Of a DNA stretch of 64,000 bases, positions 8,360-18,176 are shown in pieces. Location: contig CAZIYT010000002.1 of the NCBI GenBank assembly GCA_964543545.1, forward strand, positions 1,116,001 through 1,180,000, read 5' to 3'. Source of the DNA: UBA4416 sp964543545. GTDB lineage: Bacteria > Bacteroidota > Bacteroidia > B-17B0 > Aurantibacillaceae. Positions within the stretch are counted from its first letter, which is position 1; each line of letters opens with the position of its first letter. Under the pieces are notes generated by a model, which was given only the letters and a program-made list of their open reading frames with translations, was not told the DNA's origin and made no database searches. Both the position numbers and the translations under genes were made by a program.

Positions 8360-11300
8360 ATGCTGAGAGCCGTCTATTTATTTTCCGCAATACTTGTTTC
8401 TTTATCAGGCTTTTCGCAGTCTTACTGGGCCTACGTTGCCGGCAGTATGAAACAGGACGAGGCTATGGATATTTGCCACGACCCCGGTGGCAATATTCTG
8501 ACCGTAGGCTATTTCTCAGGTCAAACTGTTTTTTCCTATCTCAATACTATCAGTTTAATTCCTGCAGCGGCAGGTAATGCAGATATTTTTATTTCGAAGT
8601 GTGATGCATCGGGGCAATTGCTGTGGGTGAAAAAAGCGGGTGGCCTGGGCTCCGATAAAGCGCTCTCCGTCATCTCAGACGCATCGGGAAATAGTTACAT
8701 CACCGGCTTTTACAGCGGCAGTGCGAGCTTCGGCCCTTTCACCCTAAACTCAGTGGGCGGATCGCAGGACGGCTTTATTGCCAAGCTGGATGCCAATGGC
8801 AATTTTCTGTGGGCAACCTCGTTCGGAGGCCCACTGTCAGACCAGGGAAACTCCATTGCTGTTGACAGCCAGGGATACCCGGTAGTGACCGGCGCTTTTA
8901 AAGGAACGGCTGTTTTTGGAACTTCCTCCTTAACCAGCCTGATCAACCCGGTGACCAACCTGGCATCGGCGGATATATTCATAGCCAAGTATTCACCGTC
9001 AGGTTTATTCGACTGGGTAAGACAGGGCAAGGCTAAGTTTGAGGATACCGGCCTCGATATCATCACGGATCCTGCTAACAATGTGTATGTGTGCGGGCAG
9101 TTCTCCGATACCATTACCTTCCAGAACACTTACAACAACCCGATTATGAATGCTTCCTATGTGGTGAAGTACAACAGCGCGGGACAGGAGCAATGGTTCC
9201 GGAAAATGGCCGGTATTTTTTCAACGGCTTACAGTATGGTGATGGATAACTCCAATAAGCTATACGTTACCGGTGATTTCGGAGGAACACTCACCTACTT
9301 CGGAGCTTCGGGCAATAGCTCTGTCAGCGGCCTGTATAACTTAAAAGCCTTTCTCTTAAAGATAGACCAGAACGGGAGCTTTATATGGGGCAAAACAGAA
9401 TCCAGCACCAGCTATGTTTCCGGAAAGCGTGTGGCCCTTGACGCTCAGCAGGATCCTTATATCTTTGGCGAATTCGGATGCACCATGACCGAATACTCGG
9501 ATGCCTACGGCCCCGGAGTGTTCAACAGCATTGGCTTCAGGGACCTGTTTATTACCAAATACAGCCAGGGCGGCACGCGCCAGTGGTTCAGGCAGTTCGG
9601 AGGCCCGCTACAGGATAATGCCATGGGCTTGTTGGTGCCTGCGGCGAATGAACCGGTGATGGCCGGCAGTTATGAGAGTCTCATTAGTTTTCCGGTGACG
9701 AGCTATAGCCTTACCGCCACCAACATTAATGCAAACACAGTCATCGGTGTACCGGATCAGCCCATCTCTTATTGCTCTTCTCCCGGTAACTATGATGATT
9801 ACTACTCTTTTGGCAGCCAGGGCTTTTCGGACATGTTTCTGTTCCGGGGAATGGACCTGACGCGGGCGCCTTACGATTATTACTACCGGGCAGGAAATAA
9901 CTGCAACCTGGGCTTTTTAGGATCCTGTATCACCTGCAACTCCTGTGATTTTCTATATCCCGTATCTGCTACGTCTTGCCCGGACACCATCCGCACCTGC
10001 GGCGATAGTGTGAAGATCGGCGTACACCCGCGTACCGCTGCGGCTTTTTACGGTATAGGACCGCTGTATCAGTGTTTATGGAACAACGATCCCACTGAGG
10101 TATCTGGATCTATCTGGATAAAGGCCAATGGCATCAACACGGTGAGCCTGACCACGCTCGACGGCTGCTACAGTAGCGTATCCAGTGTGTATGTCATGCT
10201 CGACCCTATTCCGCCTGCGCCTGTTATCAGCGACAGCTACGGCATCAATACGCTTCACCCTCCTTTTGCGGATCCTATACAATTGTGCAGCGCACAAACT
10301 ATTACGCTTACCGGAGGAAATGTTCAGAATACAAGCTATCAATGGACGGGACCTTACAACTCCACCCACGATTCCATTGCCATCACCAATAATCCCGGAG
10401 TTTATCGTTTCAGTGTCACGAATCAATTCGGTTGCTATAATCTTAACGAAATTACCATCTCCTTCGACATTCCTCCTACTCCTTTCGGGCCCAAGCAAAA
10501 AAACGACACCGTCACCATATGTCCCGGAGAGCCTGGCCTTCATATCATCTGCGATTCAATCACGAACCCGGCACTCAACTATCCTTATTCCTGTGTGTCC
10601 ACATCGGCAGCTCCCTTCCTGGTTTCCGCCTCTCCGGGTCTCTCCTTTCAATTCTTCCATACCTGCGATCTCAGCATACCTCTTACGGCAAGCGCTACCG
10701 GAAATTATACATACACCGTGGGCTATCCTAATAATACCTTATGCAGCCACGACACCGTGTTTTTTACAGGGCATATTCATGTTCATGTCAAAACCGCTCC
10801 ATCAGGCACCTTTACCCTACAGGGCGGCGGCGATCTCTGCCCCGGCGACTCTACCCTGATTTTTGCAAGCAATATTTCTATTTTGTCGGCTCATACAACC
10901 TATACACTAAACCCGGACTCTACGTGGGCATACGGTACAGGCATCTATGGCGCCACGCTTTATATGACCGACACCATGTCGGGCTGCATGACTGTATTAC
11001 CAAAGGGCACAACCGTCACGGTAAAACCCAATCCCTTCATTATTTCCTATCCGCCAAACCATGTAATCTGTCCCAACGATTCCCTGTTGATGGCTGTGAG
11101 CCTCTTTAGCGCTTTGACTTACGAATGGCACGGGCCCGGTGGGATTCTCCCTCAAAGCAACCCATTCATCTATGCACACCAGGCCGGATTCTACTATTGT
11201 GTGGTTACGGATAGCGGCGGCTGTGTATTTACAACAAATCCCGTGGAGCTCAAGCTTTATTCCACTCCTTACCTCACAAGCTCGCCAGGCACCATCATGT

Positions 11301-13156
11301 GCTCTAACCAACCCATTGCACTCCACGCGATAGCCCTCGACACAACGCATATTGTATGGGGCTTTCCTCTTTCGGGCAATAGTGCCACCCAGGTAGTCAC
11401 CTCGCCCGGCGTTTATTCCTGCACCGTCACTATGTGCGGCATCAGCACCACGTCCAGCCTTACCATTATCGGCTCCAACCCAACCGCGAGCATTAGCGCT
11501 TTTCCAACTACAACCGTTTGTCCCCACGATTCAGTAATCCTCAGCGCCTCACCGCCCGGCATGAGCACCTATTATTGGAGCCTTTCGGGAAACTACGGCA
11601 CATCCTACACCGCTCATGACGGCGGTGACTATGTTTTACTGGTAACAGATAGCTATGGATGCCAGGCAAGTGCTTCGGTGAGTATTGTATTTACTTCCAC
11701 GCTGAGCCCACCCACGCTTCCCATGCATGATACGGTTTGCGCCGGGCAAGCGGCCAGCCTGTCTGTAACGGCTTCGGGCTATCCCGTCGATTGGTTCAGT
11801 AATGCATTCAGCGGACCTGTGGTGTATACCGGAAATCCTTATGTAACGGGCCCCCTGAGCACATCCATCACTTACTACGCCGCATCGGTAAATACAACGG
11901 GCTGCCACAGCACGGCAATTCCTGTAACTGCCTATATCTATAATACCTCTATTGCACCGGTACTCCTGGCAGATACAAGCATCTGTTCGGGCGATACCCT
12001 GAAAATCACCGCTCCTCCGGTACAAGGAGCAACCTATAGCTGGGCCGGGCCGGGAGTCAGTACGGTAAACAGTAATAGCCTGACAATTCCACAAGCAGGT
12101 ACCGGCAGCACAGGTACTTATTCTTTATACCTCTCCGGATTCGGCTGCACGAGCGCAACATCCACCATAGGTATTACAGTCGTCAATACACTCGCTCCGG
12201 TATTATCAGGAAGGGACAGCGCCTGCGCCGGCTCATCCTATTATGCCCTTGTCAACCCGACATTCCCGGGTAACTCCTATACCTGGCAAGGACCAAACGG
12301 ATTTTTCGTAACTAACGACTCGCTGATTTTTATACCGGCCCAACCTCTGCAATCGGGTACCTATACGGTGACTTCTTCTCAGCTGGGATGTTACAGCGCT
12401 GCGAGTACCTTGACCCTAACAGTACTGGATCTTCCACCTGTTCCGGTAATTTCGTCCGACTCGCCGGTCTGTGCAGGTGATCTTATTAACCTCAGCTTTA
12501 GTCCCGCTTCTTCTTATCCTGTGCAATGGTTTGGTCCTAACGGATTTCAGTCAAGTCAGAATCCCTTAAGCTTTTCTGCTACTTTGGCGCATACCGGTTC
12601 TTACGGCATCTTCATGACCAATGGATTCTGCCAGGGGCCAACGGCTACACAGGTTGTACAGGTACTGGAACAACCGGTATTGAGCCTTGGCAATGATACA
12701 GTGGTTTGTGATGATGCGCTCCTGACATTGACCTGCTCGAGCAGTTTCCCGGCGTATCTCTGGAACAACGGTGCCACCACGTCCCACATCAGCGTGTCGG
12801 AAAGCGGGACCTACAAGGTGACTTCAGCCAACGGCAAATGCATCGCGAGCGATAGCATCAAGGTCGAAATCGTTTCCTGCAATTTTACAATTCCTACTAT
12901 TTTTTCACCTAACGGAGACGGGGCCAACGAGCTGTTCCGTTTTAATTCACCGGCAATTAAAGAGGTGTTCTGTGAGATCTGGGACCGCTGGGGCCTGAAG
13001 ATGGCCGAATTCAGTGGAACGCAGAACGGCTGGAACGGCTGGAACACATACACCAATAAGCCTTGCAGCGACGGTACTTATTTTTACATTGCCCAGATTA
13101 CGATGATCACCGGCGAGCAAAAAACATTACGGGGCTTTATTGCCCTGGTAAGGTAA
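8360..13156 (+). CDS. Giant secreted protein: SBBP-like propeller, Ig/PKD-like repeats, type-B T9SS sorting domain
   Basis: This is a 1598-aa protein. The signal peptide ends GFSQ (residues 1-20). Residues of roughly 25-430 carry repeated 'DxxGNxxxTGxxxGxxxFG...DGFIAKLDxxGNFLW' units resembling SBBP beta-propeller blades. The middle (about 530-1500) is a chain of Ig/PKD-like beta-sandwiches, many opening with a Cys-containing 'xxVCAGDxxxLxxS' motif and a conserved 'YxWxGPNGF' strand. The last 89 residues (1510-1598: IFSPNGDGANELF, EIWDRWGLKMAEF, DGTYFYIAQI, GFIALVR) form the type-B T9SS C-terminal domain. That domain directs export across the outer membrane and cell-surface display or release. 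It is tandem with a paralogue of almost equal length. Adhesion is the likely role; the ligand is unknown. Confidence 0.92.
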   Translation: MLRAVYLFSAILVSLSGFSQSYWAYVAGSMKQDEAMDICHDPGGNILTVGYFSGQTVFSYLNTISLIPAAAGNADIFISKCDASGQLLWVKKAGGLGSDKALSVISDASGNSYITGFYSGSASFGPFTLNSVGGSQDGFIAKLDANGNFLWATSFGGPLSDQGNSIAVDSQGYPVVTGAFKGTAVFGTSSLTSLINPVTNLASADIFIAKYSPSGLFDWVRQGKAKFEDTGLDIITDPANNVYVCGQFSDTITFQNTYNNPIMNASYVVKYNSAGQEQWFRKMAGIFSTAYSMVMDNSNKLYVTGDFGGTLTYFGASGNSSVSGLYNLKAFLLKIDQNGSFIWGKTESSTSYVSGKRVALDAQQDPYIFGEFGCTMTEYSDAYGPGVFNSIGFRDLFITKYSQGGTRQWFRQFGGPLQDNAMGLLVPAANEPVMAGSYESLISFPVTSYSLTATNINANTVIGVPDQPISYCSSPGNYDDYYSFGSQGFSDMFLFRGMDLTRAPYDYYYRAGNNCNLGFLGSCITCNSCDFLYPVSATSCPDTIRTCGDSVKIGVHPRTAAAFYGIGPLYQCLWNNDPTEVSGSIWIKANGINTVSLTTLDGCYSSVSSVYVMLDPIPPAPVISDSYGINTLHPPFADPIQLCSAQTITLTGGNVQNTSYQWTGPYNSTHDSIAITNNPGVYRFSVTNQFGCYNLNEITISFDIPPTPFGPKQKNDTVTICPGEPGLHIICDSITNPALNYPYSCVSTSAAPFLVSASPGLSFQFFHTCDLSIPLTASATGNYTYTVGYPNNTLCSHDTVFFTGHIHVHVKTAPSGTFTLQGGGDLCPGDSTLIFASNISILSAHTTYTLNPDSTWAYGTGIYGATLYMTDTMSGCMTVLPKGTTVTVKPNPFIISYPPNHVICPNDSLLMAVSLFSALTYEWHGPGGILPQSNPFIYAHQAGFYYCVVTDSGGCVFTTNPVELKLYSTPYLTSSPGTIMCSNQPIALHAIALDTTHIVWGFPLSGNSATQVVTSPGVYSCTVTMCGISTTSSLTIIGSNPTASISAFPTTTVCPHDSVILSASPPGMSTYYWSLSGNYGTSYTAHDGGDYVLLVTDSYGCQASASVSIVFTSTLSPPTLPMHDTVCAGQAASLSVTASGYPVDWFSNAFSGPVVYTGNPYVTGPLSTSITYYAASVNTTGCHSTAIPVTAYIYNTSIAPVLLADTSICSGDTLKITAPPVQGATYSWAGPGVSTVNSNSLTIPQAGTGSTGTYSLYLSGFGCTSATSTIGITVVNTLAPVLSGRDSACAGSSYYALVNPTFPGNSYTWQGPNGFFVTNDSLIFIPAQPLQSGTYTVTSSQLGCYSAASTLTLTVLDLPPVPVISSDSPVCAGDLINLSFSPASSYPVQWFGPNGFQSSQNPLSFSATLAHTGSYGIFMTNGFCQGPTATQVVQVLEQPVLSLGNDTVVCDDALLTLTCSSSFPAYLWNNGATTSHISVSESGTYKVTSANGKCIASDSIKVEIVSCNFTIPTIFSPNGDGANELFRFNSPAIKEVFCEIWDRWGLKMAEFSGTQNGWNGWNTYTNKPCSDGTYFYIAQITMITGEQKTLRGFIALVR

Positions 13157-13339
13157 CACGAAAACATTCTTTCCTACACTCATTTTTCCTTACGCAAAAA
13201 GCGAAGCCGACATACGACACTTGTGGTTTCAATCATTGGTTAGCCGTTTTTTAAGCTTTATTTGAACATGTAATGTTTTTTTTAATTCAATTTTACATTT
13301 TGGTACAAATTATTTAACTTAGAATAAAATTGCTCCTGC

Positions 13340-16300
13340 ATGCGGATACTTCTATGTACATTTATTCTGTTCCTGTTACATTCCAGCCTGGTCTCACAAA
13401 ATTTCTGGGTATATGGCGCAGGCAGTATCAAGGAGGATGAAGCGATGGACATTTGCTACGATAACAGTGGCAACGTTATTTCCGCCGGCTATTTTTCAGG
13501 GCAAACCATCTTCTCCGGCAGTATTACGCTCAATACATCAGGCTCAGGCGTTTCCGATCTTTTTATTATAAAATCCACGGCTGCGGGCCAGGTCTTATGG
13601 GCCAAAAAAGCCGGTGGTATCGGATCAGACAAAGCACTGTCGGTGGCCGCCGATGCATCGGGCAACATTTATGTCACCGGCTTTTACTACGGCAGCGCCA
13701 CCTTCGGCTCCATCACCCTGAACTCGGTGAGCGGCTCGCAGGACGGCTTTATTGCGAAGCTCGATGCCAGCGGCAATTTTTTGTGGGCCAGCTCTTTCGG
13801 TGGTAACTTATCGGAACAGGGAAATGCGATTACCATTGATAATGCCGGAAATCCTGTTGTAACCGGGCAATTCCAGGGTGCCGCCAATTTCGGCAGTACG
13901 GTGCTGACCAGCGCTGTAAACCCCATCACGGGCCTGTCGTCGTCGGATGTATTTATTACCAAGTATACATCGGGCGGGCTTGTCAGCTGGGCGAAACAGG
14001 GCAAGGCGAAGTACGATGACCGCGGACTTGATCTTGTGACGGATGCCTCCAATAACATTTATGTGTGCGGGCAATTCTCCGATACGATCACGTTTCAGAA
14101 CACCTATGCCAACACGATCACGAATGCCGCCTTCCTGGTCAAATACAACGCAGCCGGGCAGGAACAATGGTTCCGGAAGATGGCAGGGATTTTATGTATT
14201 TCCAACAGCCTGGCTATAGATAACAGCGACAAGCTTTATGTAGCCGGCGACTTCCAGGGAACGATGACGTATTTCGGCTCTACGGGCAACAGCTTTATCA
14301 GCGGGCTCTATAGCAACAAAGCCTTCCTGCTAAAAGTAGATAACACCGGCAGCTTCATCTGGGGAAAATCGGAATCGAGCAACAGCTATGTATCAGGCCG
14401 GCGTGTGGCGCTCGACGCACAGCAGGATCCCTACCTCTTCGGTGAATTCGGCTGCACCATGAAGGAATATTCGGACGCCTACGGAGTGGGCGTATTCAAC
14501 AGCATCGGCTTCAAGGATCTCTTTATCACTAAATACACCAGCGGCGGAACACGCCAATGGTTCCGGCATTACGGAGGGCCAAACAGCGACAAGGCTAACG
14601 GCTTAATCATTGCGGGAACCAACGAGCCCATTATGGCAGGCAGCTACGAAACAAATCTGAGCCTCCCGGTCACTAACGGAAATTTAGCAATCATCAATGT
14701 TATATCAACAGGGTATAATCCTGCGCAGCCTCCCGGCTATTGTGCGGCACCCGGCAATTATAAGGATTACACGGTTTTGACACCAAACGGCTATTCGGAT
14801 ATTTTCTTATTCAAAGGAATGGACCTGACCCGGAATCCTTACGATTACTATGCCAGGTCAGGAAGCATCTGCGACCTGGGCTTCGTGGGCAGTTGTATTA
14901 TTGACCTGGCCGATGCAACTCCTGTGTGCCGTGACACCATCAAATCCTGCTCCGGCGTAGCCATCGGAGCAGAGACAAATACACATTCGGGCGGAAACAG
15001 TATAGGGCCCGGGCATACGTATATCTGGAACAATAATCCGAACGAGACTTCCCCAAGCCTGGTGGCCGGCACCAGCGGCATCAACACCGTGAGCGTCACA
15101 ACCATGGATGGCTGTTACAGCAGCACGGCCAGCGTTTATGTACAGGTTTACCCGAGCCTGCCTGCGCCTGTCATTACCGACAGCGAAGGCGAAAATATTC
15201 TTCAGCCTCCCGCAACAACAGACATTGAACTCTGCGGCACGCATACCATCACACTCACGGGAGGACATGTACAGAATGCGACTTCCTACGGATGGTCGGG
15301 ACCTTACCTTTCCACGCACGATTCGGTTGCCATCGTCAACCAGCCGGGAGTCTATACGTTTACAGTTATCAATCAGCATAATTGTAAAAGCTCTAATGCG
15401 ATTCTCATCGACTTCGATAACCCTGTTCCTCCTTTTACTCCCAAGCAAAAGAATGATTCGGTGGTCACCTGCCAGGGTGGCTTCGGTTTGCAGGTGATTT
15501 GCGACAGCACGACGAACCCGCAAATGAATTATCCTTACAATTGCATGAACTATGCGGCAAGCTATGTTGTATCCTCTTCACCAGGCTTTACCGTCATGGC
15601 CTCACCGCCCTGCAACCTCAGCACCAGTGTGAAAGCCACTACTGCCGGCAATTATACTTACACGATGGCTTACGTTATTAATAATAAATGCACAAAGGAT
15701 ACCATCTATTTTACGGGTCATGTACATATCGATCTTTTGCCTTCCCCCTCCGGCTCCATCAGCGTTACCGGCGGCGGCTTCATCTGTCCGGGAGATTCGA
15801 CACTCGTTTCACCAAGCGTGAGTAATGTGTCGCCTAATACGACCTACACCGTCTCTCCTGCTGTATGGCTAAATCTTCCGGGCTCTCCACAGTTTGTATT
15901 ATATCTGAAAGACACGATTTCGGGTTGTACCAATATGGTTTCAACCTATACAAACGTTGCGGTAAAACCCAATCCCGTTATTATCCCTAATCCTTACAGC
16001 GCCCTCATCTGCCCGAACGATTCCGTGAGGCTCGAAGTGAACCTTGCCGGCGCTTCCATTTACGAATGGCATGGCCCGGGCGGCATTATTCCGGGCAACA
16101 GCCAGCGGATCTATTCGCGGGCCAGCGGATTTTATTATTGCGTGGTAACCGATAGCACCGGCTGCCGCTTTACCACAAGCCCTGTGGAAATCAGGCAATA
16201 CAGCTCTCCTTACCTGATAGGCTCGCCAGGCGGTGTTATTTGTAATAACAAACCGGTAAACCTGCATGTCGTCACCACGGATTCTTCGATGATTTTCTGG

Positions 16301-18097
16301 GCCTCTCCCATCTTCGGCAGCGGGGCCACCAAAGTAGTTACTAACCCCGGCGTGTATTCCTGCAACGTCACCATGTGCGGCGTTACCCAGGTATTGTCTT
16401 TCACGGTGACCAGCTCCAACCCTACGGCCAGCATTTCGGTGGTAGGATCGAATACCCTCTGTCCCTTTGATTCGGTGATCCTGAACGGGGGTCCTTCGGG
16501 AATGAGCTCCTACAGCTGGCTCCCGGTGAATGCTTCCTCCCAGAACATCATTACCCACGATCCCGGCGATTATATTCTTGAGGTGAAGGATAGCCACGGA
16601 TGCACGGCCACGGCCTCGGTGAATGTAGCGCTTAACTCCGCTGTAACTCCTCCAACCTTACCGCTCAACGATACGGTCTGTTTAGGACAGCCTGCCAGCT
16701 TATCCGTCACGCCTTCGGGATATGCGATCGACTGGTACACAAACCCGATCGGCGGTCCTGTGATCCATACAGGAAATCCTTATGTGACAGGCCCTGTCAG
16801 CACTCAACTCACATATTATGCAGCCTCGGTAAACACAGCGGGCTGCCACAGCACAGGCGTTCCTGTCACGGCGTACATCTATAATACCTCCATTGCCCCG
16901 GCGCTGCTGGCAGATACAAGTGTATGCTCGGGCGATACCCTGAAGATCATCGCTCCTCTTGTGAACGGCGCCACTTATACCTGGGCCGGACCGGGAGTAA
17001 ATACGGTCACAAGCAACAGCGTGATAATCCCACAGGCAGGTACCGGCAGCACAGGCACCTACTCCTTATACCTTTCCGGATTCGGCTGTACGAGCGCAAC
17101 TTCTACGATAGATATTACGGTGGTGAATACTCTCGCCCCGCTCTTATCGGGCACCGACAGCATCTGCGCCAACACTACCTACCAGGCGATTGTGAATCCT
17201 GCCGATCCGCAAAGCAACTATACCTGGCTGGGGCCAAACGGCTTTTCGGTCGTCAACGACTCACTGATTTTTGCGCCTGCCCAGCCTTTGCAATCGGGAA
17301 CCTATACGGTGACGTCTTCGCAGCTGGGCTGTGTGAGCGCCGCGAGTACACTGAACTTAACGGTGCTGGAGGTTCCGCCTTTGCCGCAGATCTCCTCCAA
17401 CTCGCCGGCCTGCCTGGGAGATCAGATCCATCTTAGCTTTAGCCCTGCTTCTCCGTATCCGGTAAAGTGGCTTGGCCCTAACGGTTTTCAATCAGCGCAA
17501 AATCCCCTGACGCTGCCCGCTACCTTAGCGAATGCCGGTTCTTACAGCATCTCTATGAAGAATGTTTTCTGCCAGGGTGCAACGGCCACGCAGCTTGTAC
17601 AGGTGCTGGAATACCCGGTACTGAAAGTAAGCAACGATACCACTGCCTGCGACGATGCGCCTGTGATGCTGCTGAGCTCCAGCAGCTACCCGGTGTACCA
17701 GTGGAGCAATGGCGCCACTACCTCCAACATCAGCGTCTCACAAAGCGGCATTTACAAGGTAACAAGTGCTAATGGCAACTGCCGCGTGAGCGACAGCATC
17801 GCCGTGGATATCGTGCAGTGCAGCATTACGCCTCCCAATGTATTTACGCCGAACGGCGACGGAAGCAATGAGTTCTTCTTTTTAAGGGGCAGCGGCATCA
17901 CCGATGTGTATTGCGAGATCTGGGACCGCTGGGGCCTGAAGATGGCGGAGTTCCGCGGAACGGAGAATGGCTGGAACGGCTGGAACATGTATACCAACAA
18001 GCCCTGCAGCGACGGTACTTATTTTTACATTGCCTCGGTGACAAATATTACAGGGGCACAAAAAACGCTGCATGGTTTTATTACGCTGGTAAGGTAG
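13340..18097 (+). CDS. Giant secreted protein, tandem paralogue of the preceding gene, type-B T9SS sorting domain
   Basis: This 1585-aa protein has the same architecture as its neighbour at 8360-13156: signal peptide (ends LVSQ), SBBP-like propeller, a module around residues 500-560 where the Cys-rich patch differs (GSCIIDLADATPVC versus the CITCNSCDF patch of the first copy), a chain of Ig/PKD-like domains, and the type-B T9SS domain (1497-1585: VFTPNGDGSNEFF to FITLVR). Conservation between the two copies is strongest in the propeller, in the late Ig-like repeats (compare DNA around 11941-12180 with 16881-17120) and in the sorting domain. This is a clear tandem duplication. The 183-bp gap contains no obvious terminator but is AT-rich before the start, so a separate promoter is possible. 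Confidence 0.92.
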   Translation: MRILLCTFILFLLHSSLVSQNFWVYGAGSIKEDEAMDICYDNSGNVISAGYFSGQTIFSGSITLNTSGSGVSDLFIIKSTAAGQVLWAKKAGGIGSDKALSVAADASGNIYVTGFYYGSATFGSITLNSVSGSQDGFIAKLDASGNFLWASSFGGNLSEQGNAITIDNAGNPVVTGQFQGAANFGSTVLTSAVNPITGLSSSDVFITKYTSGGLVSWAKQGKAKYDDRGLDLVTDASNNIYVCGQFSDTITFQNTYANTITNAAFLVKYNAAGQEQWFRKMAGILCISNSLAIDNSDKLYVAGDFQGTMTYFGSTGNSFISGLYSNKAFLLKVDNTGSFIWGKSESSNSYVSGRRVALDAQQDPYLFGEFGCTMKEYSDAYGVGVFNSIGFKDLFITKYTSGGTRQWFRHYGGPNSDKANGLIIAGTNEPIMAGSYETNLSLPVTNGNLAIINVISTGYNPAQPPGYCAAPGNYKDYTVLTPNGYSDIFLFKGMDLTRNPYDYYARSGSICDLGFVGSCIIDLADATPVCRDTIKSCSGVAIGAETNTHSGGNSIGPGHTYIWNNNPNETSPSLVAGTSGINTVSVTTMDGCYSSTASVYVQVYPSLPAPVITDSEGENILQPPATTDIELCGTHTITLTGGHVQNATSYGWSGPYLSTHDSVAIVNQPGVYTFTVINQHNCKSSNAILIDFDNPVPPFTPKQKNDSVVTCQGGFGLQVICDSTTNPQMNYPYNCMNYAASYVVSSSPGFTVMASPPCNLSTSVKATTAGNYTYTMAYVINNKCTKDTIYFTGHVHIDLLPSPSGSISVTGGGFICPGDSTLVSPSVSNVSPNTTYTVSPAVWLNLPGSPQFVLYLKDTISGCTNMVSTYTNVAVKPNPVIIPNPYSALICPNDSVRLEVNLAGASIYEWHGPGGIIPGNSQRIYSRASGFYYCVVTDSTGCRFTTSPVEIRQYSSPYLIGSPGGVICNNKPVNLHVVTTDSSMIFWASPIFGSGATKVVTNPGVYSCNVTMCGVTQVLSFTVTSSNPTASISVVGSNTLCPFDSVILNGGPSGMSSYSWLPVNASSQNIITHDPGDYILEVKDSHGCTATASVNVALNSAVTPPTLPLNDTVCLGQPASLSVTPSGYAIDWYTNPIGGPVIHTGNPYVTGPVSTQLTYYAASVNTAGCHSTGVPVTAYIYNTSIAPALLADTSVCSGDTLKIIAPLVNGATYTWAGPGVNTVTSNSVIIPQAGTGSTGTYSLYLSGFGCTSATSTIDITVVNTLAPLLSGTDSICANTTYQAIVNPADPQSNYTWLGPNGFSVVNDSLIFAPAQPLQSGTYTVTSSQLGCVSAASTLNLTVLEVPPLPQISSNSPACLGDQIHLSFSPASPYPVKWLGPNGFQSAQNPLTLPATLANAGSYSISMKNVFCQGATATQLVQVLEYPVLKVSNDTTACDDAPVMLLSSSSYPVYQWSNGATTSNISVSQSGIYKVTSANGNCRVSDSIAVDIVQCSITPPNVFTPNGDGSNEFFFLRGSGITDVYCEIWDRWGLKMAEFRGTENGWNGWNMYTNKPCSDGTYFYIASVTNITGAQKTLHGFITLVR

Positions 18098-18176
18098 TTG
18101 AATCAGAATCCGGTATTCCCGCTTAACACTTCCATCGCTGAATAATTAGCCAAAATTCCATTTCTTTTTACAATAT

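Noticed and set aside
10185..10859. A 224-aa frame inside the first giant adhesin
   Set aside because: It is another frame of a repeat-rich gene with strong protein-level support in the main frame.
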